A stretch of DNA of 64,000 nucleotides from Rhodococcus maanshanensis NBRC 100610. GTDB lineage: Bacteria; Actinomycetota; Actinomycetes; Mycobacteriales; Mycobacteriaceae. Where the stretch lies: contig NZ_BCXA01000041.1 in the NCBI RefSeq assembly GCF_001894865.1, forward strand, positions 1-64,000, given 5' to 3'. The position numbers were made by a program, and so were the translations under genes. Below are positions 27,962 through 35,966 of this stretch, in pieces; position 1 is the stretch's first letter, and each line of letters starts with the position of its first letter. Below the pieces are notes generated by a model that was given only the letters and a program-made list of their open reading frames with translations, searched no databases and was not told the origin of the DNA.

Positions 27962-30319
27962 CTAGCGGGCGGCCACCGTCTCCTCGCCCTCGAGCGCATG
28001 AGCGGGCAGCTCGCGCTGCAGCTTCTCGCCCTCGATGTCGACGTTCGGCAGGATCCGGTCCAGCCAGGCAGGCAGCCACCAGGCCTTGTCGCCGAGCAGG
28101 GCCATCACCGCGGGGATGATCACCATGCGGACCACGAAGGCGTCGAAGAAGACCGCCGCCGCCAGGGCGAAGCCGATCGACTTGATGAACGAGTTCGGCT
28201 CCGCGATGAAGGCCGCGAACACCGACATCATGATCAGCGCGGCTGCGGTGACCACCCGAGACCCGTGGGTGAATCCGATCGTCATCGCGTCCTTGGCCGA
28301 GGCGCCGTGCACGTATTCCTCGCGCATCCGGGTCACCAGGAACACCTGGTAGTCCATCGCCAGGCCGAAGACCACGCCGATCAGGAAGATCGGCATGAAG
28401 CTGACCAGCGGCTGCGGGTTCCCGACCAGCCCGCCCCAGCCGTTCTGGAAGATCGCGACCGTGGCACCGAAGGTGGCCGCGACGCTGAGCAGGAAGCCGA
28501 GGGTCGCGGTGAGCGGCACGAGCAGCGACCGGAACACCAGCGTCAGCAGGATGAACGCCAGGCCGACCACCACGAGCAGGTAGGGGATCAGGGCGTCCTG
28601 CAGCCGGTCGGAGATGTCGGTCTCGAGCGCGGTCTGACCGGTGACGCCGTAGTTGACGCCGATCTGCTCGTGCATCCCGGCCTCGCCGTCGCGGATGGAC
28701 TGCATCAGGTCGACGGTCTTCGGGTCGGTCGGTCCGCTGGCAGGCGTGACCAGGATCTGCGCGGTGTCGCCCGCCTGGTTGACGCCGACCACCTGGGCGT
28801 TGGCCACATCGGGCTGCTCGGAGATCGTCGTGACGACGTCGCCGAATGCCTGCATCGCCGGGACGGTGGCGTCCCGTGCGTCGACGACCACCACCAGCGG
28901 GCCGTTGCGGCCGGGTCCGAAGCCGTCGTCGATCAGGTCGTAGGCCTGACGGGCGCTGGTCGCGGGGTCGGCGGTCGCCTGGCTCGGCAGGGCCAGCTTG
29001 AGGCCCGTCGTCGGCACCGCGAGCACGGCGAGCAGCAGGACGCCGCCGATCAGGGGAACCAAGGGGACACGGGCGATCCAGCGGGCGTAGCGCATGGACG
29101 CTCCCGGCTGCATCGAGCCGGACTCGGGGTCCTTGGCCTTGACGAACGGGATCCGGCCCGCGAACACCTTGCTGCCGAACAGCCCGAGCATCGCGGGCAG
29201 GAAGGTCAGCGCGATCAGCACCGCGATGAACACGGCGAAACCGGCGGCCATGCCCATGTCGGTGAGGAACTTGATACCGACCACCCGCAGCGCGACGAGC
29301 GCGATGATCACGGTCAGTCCGGCGAAGACCACGGCCGATCCGGCGGTGCCGACCGCGCGTCCTGCCGCTTCCTCGCGGTTGTCGGTGACGGTCAGTTCGT
29401 GCCGGAAGCGCGAGACGATGAACAGCGAGTAGTCGATCGCGACGGCCAGCCCGATCATGATCGCCAGCGTCGGCGTCATCGATCCGAGTTCGGTGAATCC
29501 GGTCGCGATGGTGATGCCGAGGCTGCCGATGCCGACGCCGATGATCGCGGAGATCAGCGGCAGACCGGCGGCGACGAGTGAACCGAAGGTGATCATCAGG
29601 ACGACCGCGGCCACGGCCATGCCGATCAGCTCGGTTGTCCCACCGGGAGCCTCCTGGACCTGCGCGGCGCTGCCGCTGAGCTGGACGCCCAGCCCGGCGT
29701 CCCGGCCGACCTGGGCGGCGGCGTCGATCTCGGCGGTCAGTTCGTCGGTGACATCGGTGACCTCGCCGGTGAAGGGCACGTCGACGTAGCCGACGGTCGC
29801 GTCCGCGCTGAGCGAGGACAGGGCCTGCGCGTCGGCGAGCGCGCGGTCGAGCGGCTTGCCGGACTGCTGTGCCTGCTGGGTGACCATCTCGATCAGGCCG
29901 TCATGGGCCACGACGGGGTTGACGAGGGCCGCACTGCGTTCGCCCGCGGCCGGCGGGGTGGCGGGGTCGGCCTTCGCGGCGGGCTCGACCTGTTCGATGT
30001 CGCGCACCCGGTCGAGCACCGCGTCCATCGCGGCCTCGTTCGCCGGGTCCGTCAGCGTCTGGCCGTCGGGTGCGGCGAAGACGAAGCGCGCGCTGAGCGA
30101 GTTGAAGGGATCGTTGCCCGCGGCCTCGGGGAAGCGCTCGGCCATCAGGTCCTGTGCCTGCTGTGCCGGGGTGCCCGGGATAGAGAACGAGTCGTTGGTC
30201 GGCCCGGAGAGGGTCGCGGCGCCGACGCCCATCAGGACGAGGAGGGTGAGCCAGATGGACAGGACCGTGCCTTTTCGCCGATAGGCGAACTTGCCGATCC
30301 GATAGAGATAGGTGGCCAT
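27962..30319 (-). CDS. MmpL-family (RND superfamily) transporter
   Basis: A 785-residue MMPL protein with twelve predicted helices in two similar halves. Each half starts with a helix and an extracytoplasmic domain, followed by helix bundles holding GLAVAIDYSLFIVSRFRHEL (first half) and FGLAMDYQVFLVTRMREEY (second half), the conserved Asp-Tyr pairs of the proton relay. It probably exports lipids or small molecules from the inner membrane. It follows the TetR regulator by 33 bp and is followed by the YhgE/Pip gene in the same direction, so TetR repression likely controls all three. Confidence 0.93.
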   Translation of the reverse strand: MATYLYRIGKFAYRRKGTVLSIWLTLLVLMGVGAATLSGPTNDSFSIPGTPAQQAQDLMAERFPEAAGNDPFNSLSARFVFAAPDGQTLTDPANEAAMDAVLDRVRDIEQVEPAAKADPATPPAAGERSAALVNPVVAHDGLIEMVTQQAQQSGKPLDRALADAQALSSLSADATVGYVDVPFTGEVTDVTDELTAEIDAAAQVGRDAGLGVQLSGSAAQVQEAPGGTTELIGMAVAAVVLMITFGSLVAAGLPLISAIIGVGIGSLGITIATGFTELGSMTPTLAIMIGLAVAIDYSLFIVSRFRHELTVTDNREEAAGRAVGTAGSAVVFAGLTVIIALVALRVVGIKFLTDMGMAAGFAVFIAVLIALTFLPAMLGLFGSKVFAGRIPFVKAKDPESGSMQPGASMRYARWIARVPLVPLIGGVLLLAVLAVPTTGLKLALPSQATADPATSARQAYDLIDDGFGPGRNGPLVVVVDARDATVPAMQAFGDVVTTISEQPDVANAQVVGVNQAGDTAQILVTPASGPTDPKTVDLMQSIRDGEAGMHEQIGVNYGVTGQTALETDISDRLQDALIPYLLVVVGLAFILLTLVFRSLLVPLTATLGFLLSVAATFGATVAIFQNGWGGLVGNPQPLVSFMPIFLIGVVFGLAMDYQVFLVTRMREEYVHGASAKDAMTIGFTHGSRVVTAAALIMMSVFAAFIAEPNSFIKSIGFALAAAVFFDAFVVRMVIIPAVMALLGDKAWWLPAWLDRILPNVDIEGEKLQRELPAHALEGEETVAAR

Positions 30320-30352
30320 GGAAGACCCTTCGTTCGAGGTGGGACGGGTCGG

Positions 30353-30973
30353 TCAGTTCTGCGTGGGGTGGGCAGGCTGCGGGATGCCCGCGCGGAGTTG
30401 GCGGAATGCCTCGGTGACGAGCTCGCCCGGGGTCTCGTAGTCGGAGGTGCCCTGCATCCAGAGTTCGATCGCCGCTCTGGCGGCGGCGCCTGCGGCCATC
30501 TGCAGCAGGTTCGGGTACAGGTCGCGCTCGACGTCGGTGCCGGTGCGTTCGGCGATCGCCTCGCCGAAGATGCGGGTGACGCGCCCGTGCAGTTCGGGCC
30601 TGCGGGCAAGCAGCGCGGGGCTCTCCTCGACGAGCGCCATCACGGCGAAGGTGTCGGTGAGGTCGCGCTCGGGATCCATCACGATGCCGACGACCAGCGC
30701 CTCGAGCGAGTCCCAGATGGGCTCCTCCGCCGGGCGTTCGCGGAGCTTGCGCACCCACTCGGTCACTTCGATCTCGTAGCGGTAGAGGATGGCCTCTTCC
30801 TTGGACGGGAAGTAGTTGTGAAAGGTGCGCGTGGAGACGCCCGCCTCGGACGCGATGGCGTCCGCCGTCACGCCGTCGACGCCGAGTGTCCTGGCGAGCC
30901 GGACCGCGGCATCGCTCAGTGCCTGTCGGGTGGCGGCCTTCTTACGGTCGCGCAAGGGCAGTTCTTGGATCAC
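30353..30973 (-). CDS. TetR-family repressor of the MmpL operon
   Basis: About 206 residues. The N-terminal helix-turn-helix is TADAIASEAGVSTRTFHNYFPSKEEAIL, a textbook TetR signature, followed by an all-helical ligand-binding domain. GTG at 30973 (then IQELPLRDRKKAATRQAL) is the best in-frame start, though the ribosome site is weak. A large double palindrome lies 16-57 bp upstream and is the obvious autoregulatory operator. It heads the transcript for the MmpL and YhgE/Pip genes. Confidence 0.9.
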   Translation of the reverse strand: MIQELPLRDRKKAATRQALSDAAVRLARTLGVDGVTADAIASEAGVSTRTFHNYFPSKEEAILYRYEIEVTEWVRKLRERPAEEPIWDSLEALVVGIVMDPERDLTDTFAVMALVEESPALLARRPELHGRVTRIFGEAIAERTGTDVERDLYPNLLQMAAGAAARAAIELWMQGTSDYETPGELVTEAFRQLRAGIPQPAHPTQN

Positions 30974-30988
30974 TCCATCGAGTGTACG

Positions 30989-31030
30989 AATTTTGCAGAC
31001 CTCTGCAAGGTTGCAGAGGTCTGCAAAATT
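30989..31030. promoter_or_regulatory. Nested double palindrome, TetR operator
   Basis: This 42-bp element is a perfect inverted repeat: two 20-bp arms around a 2-bp centre (GG). Each half contains its own 16-bp near-palindrome, TTGCAGACCTCTGCAA (30993-31008) and TTGCAGAGGTCTGCAA (31011-31026), sharing TTGCAGA-N2-TCTGCAA. The layout fits two TetR dimers on adjacent sites. It lies just upstream of the TetR gene. Confidence 0.85.
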
Positions 31031-31086
31031 GGTGTGGTTGCCCACACTCGACACGGCTCGGTGACGGCGGTCACCGAGCGGGGTCG

Positions 31087-32022
31087 TCAGCTCAGGTAGC
31101 CGCCGCCGTGCGGGAAGAACTCCTTGCCGGTCATCTCGGTGCCGTCGTCGAGGCGCACGCGCTCGATCGACAGGCCCCGGTTGCGGCCGCTCCACGCGTC
31201 GGGCCCGGCGACGATGACCATGCCGTCGCCCTCGTGGATGAAGACCCGGCCGGGGGTGCCGCCGTAGCAGCCCTTGGACACCGAGGACTCGAGGACGCGG
31301 ATGCGCTGGCCCTTGAAGTGGGTGAACGCGTTCGGGTACGGGTCGGACTGCGCGCGGACGAGTCGCTCGATGGCCTCGGCGGGCCAGGTCCAGTCGATCC
31401 GGCTGTCCTCCGCGGCGCGCTTGTGGAAGAAGGTGGCCTGCGACCGGTCCTGCGGCGTCCAGTCCGTGCGGCCGGACTCGATCAGGTCGAGGGCGTCGAC
31501 GGTGATCGGGCCGATCATGTCGACGGTCCTGTGGAACAGGTCGGTGACCGTGTCCTTCGGGCCGACCGGGGTGCTGCGCTGCAGGATGATGTCGCCCGCG
31601 TCGAGCTCCTCGTCCATCAGGTGCGCGGTGAGGCCCACCTCGGGCTCGCCGTTGATCAGCGCCCAGATCAGCGGGGAGAACCCCGTGTACTTCGGCAGCA
31701 GGGAGTCGTGGATGTTGAGGGTGCCGTAGCGGGGGGCGTCGAAGACGTCCCGCGGCAGCCAGGTGCGCCAGTTGTTGGCCACGATGATGTCGGGGTCGGC
31801 CTGCTTCAGGGCGGCCTTGAAATCCTCGTCGGGCTTGTTCGCGATGTGCACCGGCACCCCGTGCTCGGCGGCGAGGTCGGCAACCGAATCGGCCCACATC
31901 CGCTCGTAGGCGTGGTCGCTCTTGGGGTGGGTGATCGCAAGTACCACCTCATGTTTGGAATCCAGCAGCGCCTGCAGGGTACGGTGACCCCAGGTCTGGT
32001 ATCCGAGCGTGGCGACTCTCAA
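31087..32022 (-). CDS. N10-formyltetrahydrofolate-dependent formyltransferase (N-hydroxyornithine formylation)
   Basis: About 311 residues with the methionyl-tRNA formyltransferase fold. The catalytic Asn-His-Asp set is visible in LNIHDSLLPKYTG and HLMDEELDAGDI. It should transfer a formyl group to the delta-hydroxylamine of N5-hydroxyornithine, giving formyl-hydroxyornithine (fhOrn). This fits the nearby ornithine monooxygenase and an NRPS whose first A domain carries an fhOrn code. TTG at 32022 was chosen over ATG at 32049 because AGGAGG lies 6 nt upstream and the protein then starts MRVATLGYQTWG, as related enzymes do. An iron box lies ~50 bp upstream, shared with the divergent hydrolase gene. 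Confidence 0.9.
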   Translation of the reverse strand: MRVATLGYQTWGHRTLQALLDSKHEVVLAITHPKSDHAYERMWADSVADLAAEHGVPVHIANKPDEDFKAALKQADPDIIVANNWRTWLPRDVFDAPRYGTLNIHDSLLPKYTGFSPLIWALINGEPEVGLTAHLMDEELDAGDIILQRSTPVGPKDTVTDLFHRTVDMIGPITVDALDLIESGRTDWTPQDRSQATFFHKRAAEDSRIDWTWPAEAIERLVRAQSDPYPNAFTHFKGQRIRVLESSVSKGCYGGTPGRVFIHEGDGMVIVAGPDAWSGRNRGLSIERVRLDDGTEMTGKEFFPHGGGYLS

Positions 32023-32074
32023 CGGGTTCCTCCTGGACGAGCGCGACATTTGCCGTCGAGTGATCGACGCGGGG

Positions 32075-32093
32075 CTAGCTTAGGCTATCCATA
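32075..32093. promoter_or_regulatory. Iron box between divergent formyltransferase and hydrolase genes
   Basis: Read on the - strand, TATGGATAGCCTAAGCTAG matches about 14 of 19 positions of the IdeR/DmdR consensus. It sits centrally between the two divergent starts (32022 and 32141), so one site could repress both genes when iron is plentiful. Confidence 0.7.
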
Positions 32094-32140
32094 GCGCTGG
32101 CACCGGGCCGTGTCCCGGTTCTCGCCAGAAAGGCTCGTCG

Positions 32141-32941
32141 ATGCCCCTCGCCACGATCAATGGGATTCAGCTGAATTACCAGGTCAAAGGCTCAGGAGAC
32201 CTGGTCGTCATGATCATGGGGACCGGCAGCCCCGGCCGGGTGTGGGACCTCCACCAGGTTCCCGCGCTGCTCGCCGCTGGATATCGCGTGTGCACCTTCG
32301 ACAACCGTGGCATCGCCCCGACCGACGAGTGCGCGGACGGCATCACCATCGAGGACATGGTCGCCGACACCGCTGCGCTGATCGAGCACCTCGGGGGCCC
32401 GGCCCACGTGATCGGCACCTCGCTCGGCGCCCGCGTCGCGCAGGAGCTCGCGCTCGCGCGCCCCGAACTGGTTCGCAAGGCAGTCTTCCTCGCCGCGCAC
32501 GGCCGCCGGGTCGCGCTGCAGAAGGCGCTGTCCGAGGGGGAGCGGGAACTCGACGCGCAGGGCATCACGCTGCCTGCGAGCTACCGGGCCGCGATCACCG
32601 CGGTGCTCAATCTCTCGCCCGCCTCGCTGGTCGATCAGATGGCGGCCCAGGACTGGCTGGATATCTTCGCCTTCTCCAAGGCCGAGACCAGCCGCGGCGT
32701 GCGTGCCCAGCAGAACCTGGACGACTTCGGCGACCGCCTCGCGGCCTACCGCCGGATCACCCGGCCCTGCCTGGCGATCGGGTTCGCCGACGACCGGTTG
32801 GTGCCGCCGCATCTGGCCGCCGAGGTGGCCAAGGCCATTCCGGGGGCGAACTACGTGGAGCTGCCCGAGTGCGGCCACTACGGTTACCTCGAGCGCCCCG
32901 ACGCGGTGAACTCCGCGATCCTGGACTTCCTCACCGGCTAG
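32141..32941 (+). CDS. Alpha/beta-fold hydrolase, iron-regulated
   Basis: A 266-residue alpha/beta hydrolase. The nucleophile elbow is IGTSLGARVA (Ser in GTSLG), the oxyanion region is MIMGTGSPGRVW, and the catalytic His is in ECGHYGYLERPD. There is no signal peptide, so it acts in the cytosol. Sharing an iron box with the formyltransferase puts it in the siderophore pathway. Plausible roles are a type II thioesterase that clears or releases NRPS intermediates (the NRPS has no TE), or a hydrolase that opens the ferri-siderophore. Sequence alone does not decide. Its 3' end overlaps the convergent MerR gene by 4 bp. Confidence 0.82.
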   Translation: MPLATINGIQLNYQVKGSGDLVVMIMGTGSPGRVWDLHQVPALLAAGYRVCTFDNRGIAPTDECADGITIEDMVADTAALIEHLGGPAHVIGTSLGARVAQELALARPELVRKAVFLAAHGRRVALQKALSEGERELDAQGITLPASYRAAITAVLNLSPASLVDQMAAQDWLDIFAFSKAETSRGVRAQQNLDDFGDRLAAYRRITRPCLAIGFADDRLVPPHLAAEVAKAIPGANYVELPECGHYGYLERPDAVNSAILDFLTG

Positions 32942-33657
32942 CCCTTCACGAGTTGGGCGAGGCGGTCCCAGGCCGGGGACGAGGCTCCTGGCTGGGACAT
33001 CGTCGCCAACCGGGCGATGGTCGGATTGTGGACGGGGCGCGCCTCGGATCGGCTGTCGTGGTTGGCGAACCAGGTCCGGGTTCGGTCCGCGAGGGCGGGG
33101 AGACGGGGATCGTCCGGCGACCAGTCGTAGGCGGTGTCGTGGTCGAGATAGAGGGTCCGGAAATCGGGATCGGCTATGAGTTCACGCTTTTCGGCGATCC
33201 ACGCAGCGGCGTCCTCCGGTGACGCCGTTTGCATGAGGATCCAGCCGTCGCGTTCGAGGCGCAACTGGCGCTGGCTGACTCCGAGTTCACGCAGATCGTC
33301 GAGATGGTCGGCGACGTCCGGGGAGACGAAAAGCCTGTCGCCGCCGCGCAACTGGGCGAGGTGATCGCGGGTTCGCCGCAGCTGCGCGATGCGGTCTCGG
33401 AGGTTGTTATCGATCTCGGCGATCGCTGCGGTGAGCGCCTCCGTACCGGCGTCGAGGAGATCCTTGATGCGGGCCAGCGGCACGCCCGCATCGGCCAGCG
33501 TCCTGATCTTGACGAGGTCGATGGCATCTTGGGCGGCGTAGCGCCGGTAGCCGGACGAGTCGCGATCGGGCTCGGCGAGCAGGCCCCGCTCGTGGTAGTG
33601 GCGAATGGCTTTGGTGGTCACCCCGGCGTAGTCCGCGAGCTGGCCGATTGTGATCAT
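32938..33657 (-). CDS. MerR-family transcriptional regulator
   Basis: About 239 residues. The N-terminal winged helix-turn-helix MITIGQLADYAGVTTKAIRHYHERGLL and GYRRY are typical of MerR proteins, followed by the dimerising helix; the long C-terminal part (~residues 90-239) is a putative effector domain without obvious metal-binding Cys residues. ATG at 33657 has AAGG ~9 nt upstream; ATG at 33666 lies too close to it. It probably acts on the 21-bp palindrome upstream of the beta-lactamase-like gene two genes away. It is unlikely to belong functionally to the siderophore pathway. Confidence 0.88.
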   Translation of the reverse strand: MITIGQLADYAGVTTKAIRHYHERGLLAEPDRDSSGYRRYAAQDAIDLVKIRTLADAGVPLARIKDLLDAGTEALTAAIAEIDNNLRDRIAQLRRTRDHLAQLRGGDRLFVSPDVADHLDDLRELGVSQRQLRLERDGWILMQTASPEDAAAWIAEKRELIADPDFRTLYLDHDTAYDWSPDDPRLPALADRTRTWFANHDSRSEARPVHNPTIARLATMSQPGASSPAWDRLAQLVKG

Positions 33658-33707
33658 GCCGGTCATCCTTCCATTCGGCGATCGGGACCGCGCCGCTCGC
33701 GGGGGTC

Positions 33708-33756
33708 GGCCGATGGCTGGGCTTCACCTCGGGAGGGTGGAGCCCCGCCATCGGCC
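33708..33756 (-). terminator. Large hairpin between CMD-family and MerR genes
   Basis: Outer arms GGCCGATGGC (33708-33717) and GCCATCGGCC (33747-33756) are perfect complements. After a 1-nt bulge on each side, inner arms GGGCTTCACC and GGTGGAGCCC pair with one wobble around a 7-nt loop. It lies 27 bp after the CMD gene stop on the minus strand and probably terminates or attenuates read-through into the MerR gene. No U tract. Confidence 0.55.
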
Positions 33757-33782
33757 CTGAGACCTCGTGACCGGGGATCAGG

Positions 33783-34274
33783 TCAGTCCCACTGCTCGTC
33801 CGCCAGCGAGGCGACCGGCGCAGGCTTGCCGATCAGGGCCAGGGCGATGAAGAAGTTGATCTGGCCGATCGCGATGGTGAGGGTGGCCAGCGCCTTCTCG
33901 TCGTAGTGCCTGGCCGCCTCCGCGTAGAGCTCGTCGCTGACGCGCTCCTTGCCTTGCGGGGCGGGCTGGAGGACCGCATCCACCAGGGCCAGCGCCGCGC
34001 GCTCGGCGTCGGTGAAGTATGGGGCGTCCTGCCAGGACGACACGGCCGTGATGCGCTCCTCGGATTCCCCGGCCTTGCGGAGGAAACCGGTGTTCAGGAT
34101 GGTCAGGTAGGTGTTGCCCACGATCTGCCCGGCGCGCAGGTGGACCAGGCTCATCGTGGCGCGGGGGACCGAGTGGTTGCCCGTGGCACGGAACAGGGCG
34201 GCGCTGATGTCCTTCAGTTCCGGCACGAACTCGCCGGGGTTGGGCATCCGCGAGATGGAGGTGGTGTTCGTCAT
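33783..34274 (-). CDS. Carboxymuconolactone decarboxylase/AhpD-like protein lacking CxxC
   Basis: A 163-residue all-helical protein of the CMD/AhpD family. The core helix reads LVHLRAGQIVGNTYLTILNTGFLRKAG, where redox-active AhpD relatives have a CxxC pair; here GNTYLTILN has no cysteine, so peroxidase-type redox activity is unlikely. Further family segments are WQDAPYFTDAERAALALVDAV and a C-terminal IGQINFFIALALI helix. ATG at 34274 was chosen because the protein then begins at a normal family N-terminus; the much longer upstream open frame is a GC artefact. It lies between a MerR gene and a beta-lactamase-like gene on the same strand. Role unknown. Confidence 0.82.
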   Translation of the reverse strand: MTNTTSISRMPNPGEFVPELKDISAALFRATGNHSVPRATMSLVHLRAGQIVGNTYLTILNTGFLRKAGESEERITAVSSWQDAPYFTDAERAALALVDAVLQPAPQGKERVSDELYAEAARHYDEKALATLTIAIGQINFFIALALIGKPAPVASLADEQWD

Positions 34275-34343
34275 GGCTGCTGCTCTCTTTCGGTTGGCGT
34301 CTACACCGCACTGACGGACGGGGCGGCGGGAGTGTGACAGGTT

Positions 34344-34378
34344 CCGGGAAATCTCTTTGCTGCGAAGCGAATTCCCGG
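34344..34378 (-). terminator. Hairpin after the beta-lactamase-like gene
   Basis: Arms CCGGGAA (34344-34350) and TTCCCGG (34372-34378) are perfect complements around a 21-nt loop, starting 3 bp after the stop codon on the minus strand. It is a modest intrinsic-terminator candidate. Confidence 0.4.
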
Positions 34379-34381
34379 CGG

Positions 34382-35815
34382 TCAGGCCCGTCGGGTTAGA
34401 CGGCCGCCGCCGTTGCGGAAGCGCGCCTGGCCGTCGCGGACGTCGTGGTAGGAGACGAGCAGCAGTCGCAGGTATCCGTCGAACGCCTCGAGGGGGTAAC
34501 CGGCGGGTGCGAACAGGCCGGGCCGGACCGGCACGTAGCGCTGCGGAGGGGCGGAGGTCATGCCGCCCGCGAACTCGGTGAAGATCCGCTCTTGCGATGC
34601 GTCCGCCGGTTCGTAGGTCACCCGCTCCTCCAGCTGACCTTCGACGATGCTGACGTCGATGCGGAGCTGATTGGAGCGGTAGGTGCCCACATAGGGGGCG
34701 AGGTCGACGTCCTGCCCCAATTCGGTGATCAGCGTGGGGATCTGGACGCCGAGGTGCTCGGCCATGAGCCACTGCAGGATCTGGTCCTGCAGCATGATCG
34801 CCCCCGAGGTGTTGCCGAAAGCGGCGAAGACCAGGTCGTGTTCGGGCACGACGCACAGGATGGACACACCGCCGGGCGACGCGCCCGACATGGCGAGGAC
34901 GGTCGTCTCGCCGAACGGGTACAGCACCCAACCGAGGCCGATCGGCGGGACGTTCGGGCTGGCCATGTCGTGGGCGACCTGCTGCATCAGCGTGGTCGAC
35001 TCGGGCGAGAGGACCCGTGTGCCCGAGGGGGACACGCCGCCCGCGAGGTGGGTGCGTCCGAAGGCGAGCAGGTCGGCGACGGTGCCGATCGGCGTGCCGC
35101 CTGCCGGTCCCCAGGTCTCGGGCAGCGTGAACATGCCGGTGGGCTCGGCCGCCATCGTCTCGAGGTCATTGAAATGGCCGACCGCGGTGCTGCGGAGGAT
35201 GGCCTGCTCGGCCGAGGTGCTGGAGTCCTGCATGCCGACCGGCGCGTAGACGTCGCGCTCGAGCAGGTCGGGGAAGGACAGGCCGGTCACCACTTCCAGC
35301 AGGCGTCCCGCAACGATCATGCCGCCATTGGAGTAGCTGAGCTGCTCGCCGGGTTCGAACAGGGTGCCGCAGCTGCTCGCGAGGCCGTCGGCGTAGGTCC
35401 TCAGGGCGTCGCGGCCCTTGGCGTCGGGGAAGAACAGGTCCGCGTCGATGCCGTTGGTGTGCGAGATCAGGTGTCGGACCGTGATGTCGTTCGTCGCGCC
35501 CGGTGCGGTCAGGGCGAAGTCGGGTAGGTACTTCACCACCGGCGTGTCGAGGTCGAGGAATCCGCGCTCGACCTGTTGGAGGACCAGCGTCGTGGTCAGG
35601 ACCTTGGTGACGGAGCCGAAGAGGAATCCGGTGTGTTCGAGCATCGGTGCGCCGGTGGCGACATTCGCGGTGCCGTGTGCGACGACGACCTGTTCGCCTG
35701 CGTGGTAGATGCCGGCAACGAAACCGGGGACGTTGTTGGACTCGCAGTAGGCGGCGGCCTGCTCGCGGATCTGGGCTTCGACGGTGTGCAGTGCGTTGTT
35801 GTTCATGCGATCCAT
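34382..35815 (-). CDS. Serine beta-lactamase/class C-like hydrolase (EstB-type)
   Basis: About 477 residues with the beta-lactamase/transpeptidase-like fold. The nucleophile motif SxxK is FGSVTKVLTT and the YxN motif is LSYSNGGMIVAG; a C-terminal domain of about 120 residues follows, as in many EstB/Pab87-like esterases and peptidases. There is no signal peptide, so a cytosolic esterase or amidase is more likely than antibiotic resistance. ATG codons at 35815 and 35806 are both possible; no strong ribosome site is seen and a near-leaderless message is plausible given the promoter-like operator just upstream. It is probably controlled by the MerR regulator downstream. Confidence 0.82.
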   Translation of the reverse strand: MDRMNNNALHTVEAQIREQAAAYCESNNVPGFVAGIYHAGEQVVVAHGTANVATGAPMLEHTGFLFGSVTKVLTTTLVLQQVERGFLDLDTPVVKYLPDFALTAPGATNDITVRHLISHTNGIDADLFFPDAKGRDALRTYADGLASSCGTLFEPGEQLSYSNGGMIVAGRLLEVVTGLSFPDLLERDVYAPVGMQDSSTSAEQAILRSTAVGHFNDLETMAAEPTGMFTLPETWGPAGGTPIGTVADLLAFGRTHLAGGVSPSGTRVLSPESTTLMQQVAHDMASPNVPPIGLGWVLYPFGETTVLAMSGASPGGVSILCVVPEHDLVFAAFGNTSGAIMLQDQILQWLMAEHLGVQIPTLITELGQDVDLAPYVGTYRSNQLRIDVSIVEGQLEERVTYEPADASQERIFTEFAGGMTSAPPQRYVPVRPGLFAPAGYPLEAFDGYLRLLLVSYHDVRDGQARFRNGGGRLTRRA

Positions 35816-35821
35816 CGTCGA

Positions 35822-35842
35822 ACCTTGCCCCAGGGGCAAGGT
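35822..35842 (-). promoter_or_regulatory. MerR-type operator/promoter of the beta-lactamase-like gene
   Basis: A perfect 21-bp odd palindrome, ACCTTGCCCC-A-GGGGCAAGGT. On the minus strand it begins within a -35-like TTGACC (35845-35840), and the palindrome lies where the long 19-20 bp spacer of MerR-controlled promoters would be. The -10 element is not obvious. The gene start is only 7-16 bp downstream. Confidence 0.7.
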
Positions 35843-35885
35843 CAAGTCCCGCACCGAAAATCCCCGCCAAGCACCGGGTAGTTTG

Positions 35886-35902
35886 CCTACCCTAAGGGTA
35901 GG
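35886..35902. promoter_or_regulatory. Second palindrome overlapping the NRPS iron box
   Basis: CCTACCCTAAGGGTAGG is a perfect inverted repeat with 8-bp arms around a central A. It overlaps the iron box at 35897-35915 by six bases. It may be a second repressor subsite or the site of another regulator. Confidence 0.5.
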
Positions 35903-35915
35903 TAGCCTATCCTAA
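35897..35915. promoter_or_regulatory. Iron box before the siderophore NRPS
   Basis: GGTAGGTAGCCTATCCTAA matches about 13 of 19 positions of the IdeR/DmdR palindrome; the right half (CCTAnCCTAA) is nearly perfect. It lies 51 bp before the NRPS ATG, so the NRPS should be repressed by iron. Confidence 0.75.
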
Positions 35916-35966
35916 GGTCCGAAATCACGGCGACGACCGGCGCCGCGCGACGAAGATCGGACCTGT

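Noticed and set aside
27569-29581. 670-codon + strand frame opposite the MmpL gene
   Set aside because: Composition dominated by Asp/Arg/His/Gly, typical of a shadow; the minus strand encodes a clear MmpL protein.
34275-34931. N-terminal extension of the CMD frame
   Set aside because: It overlaps the beta-lactamase-like gene in another frame and has no family features; the protein begins naturally at 34274.
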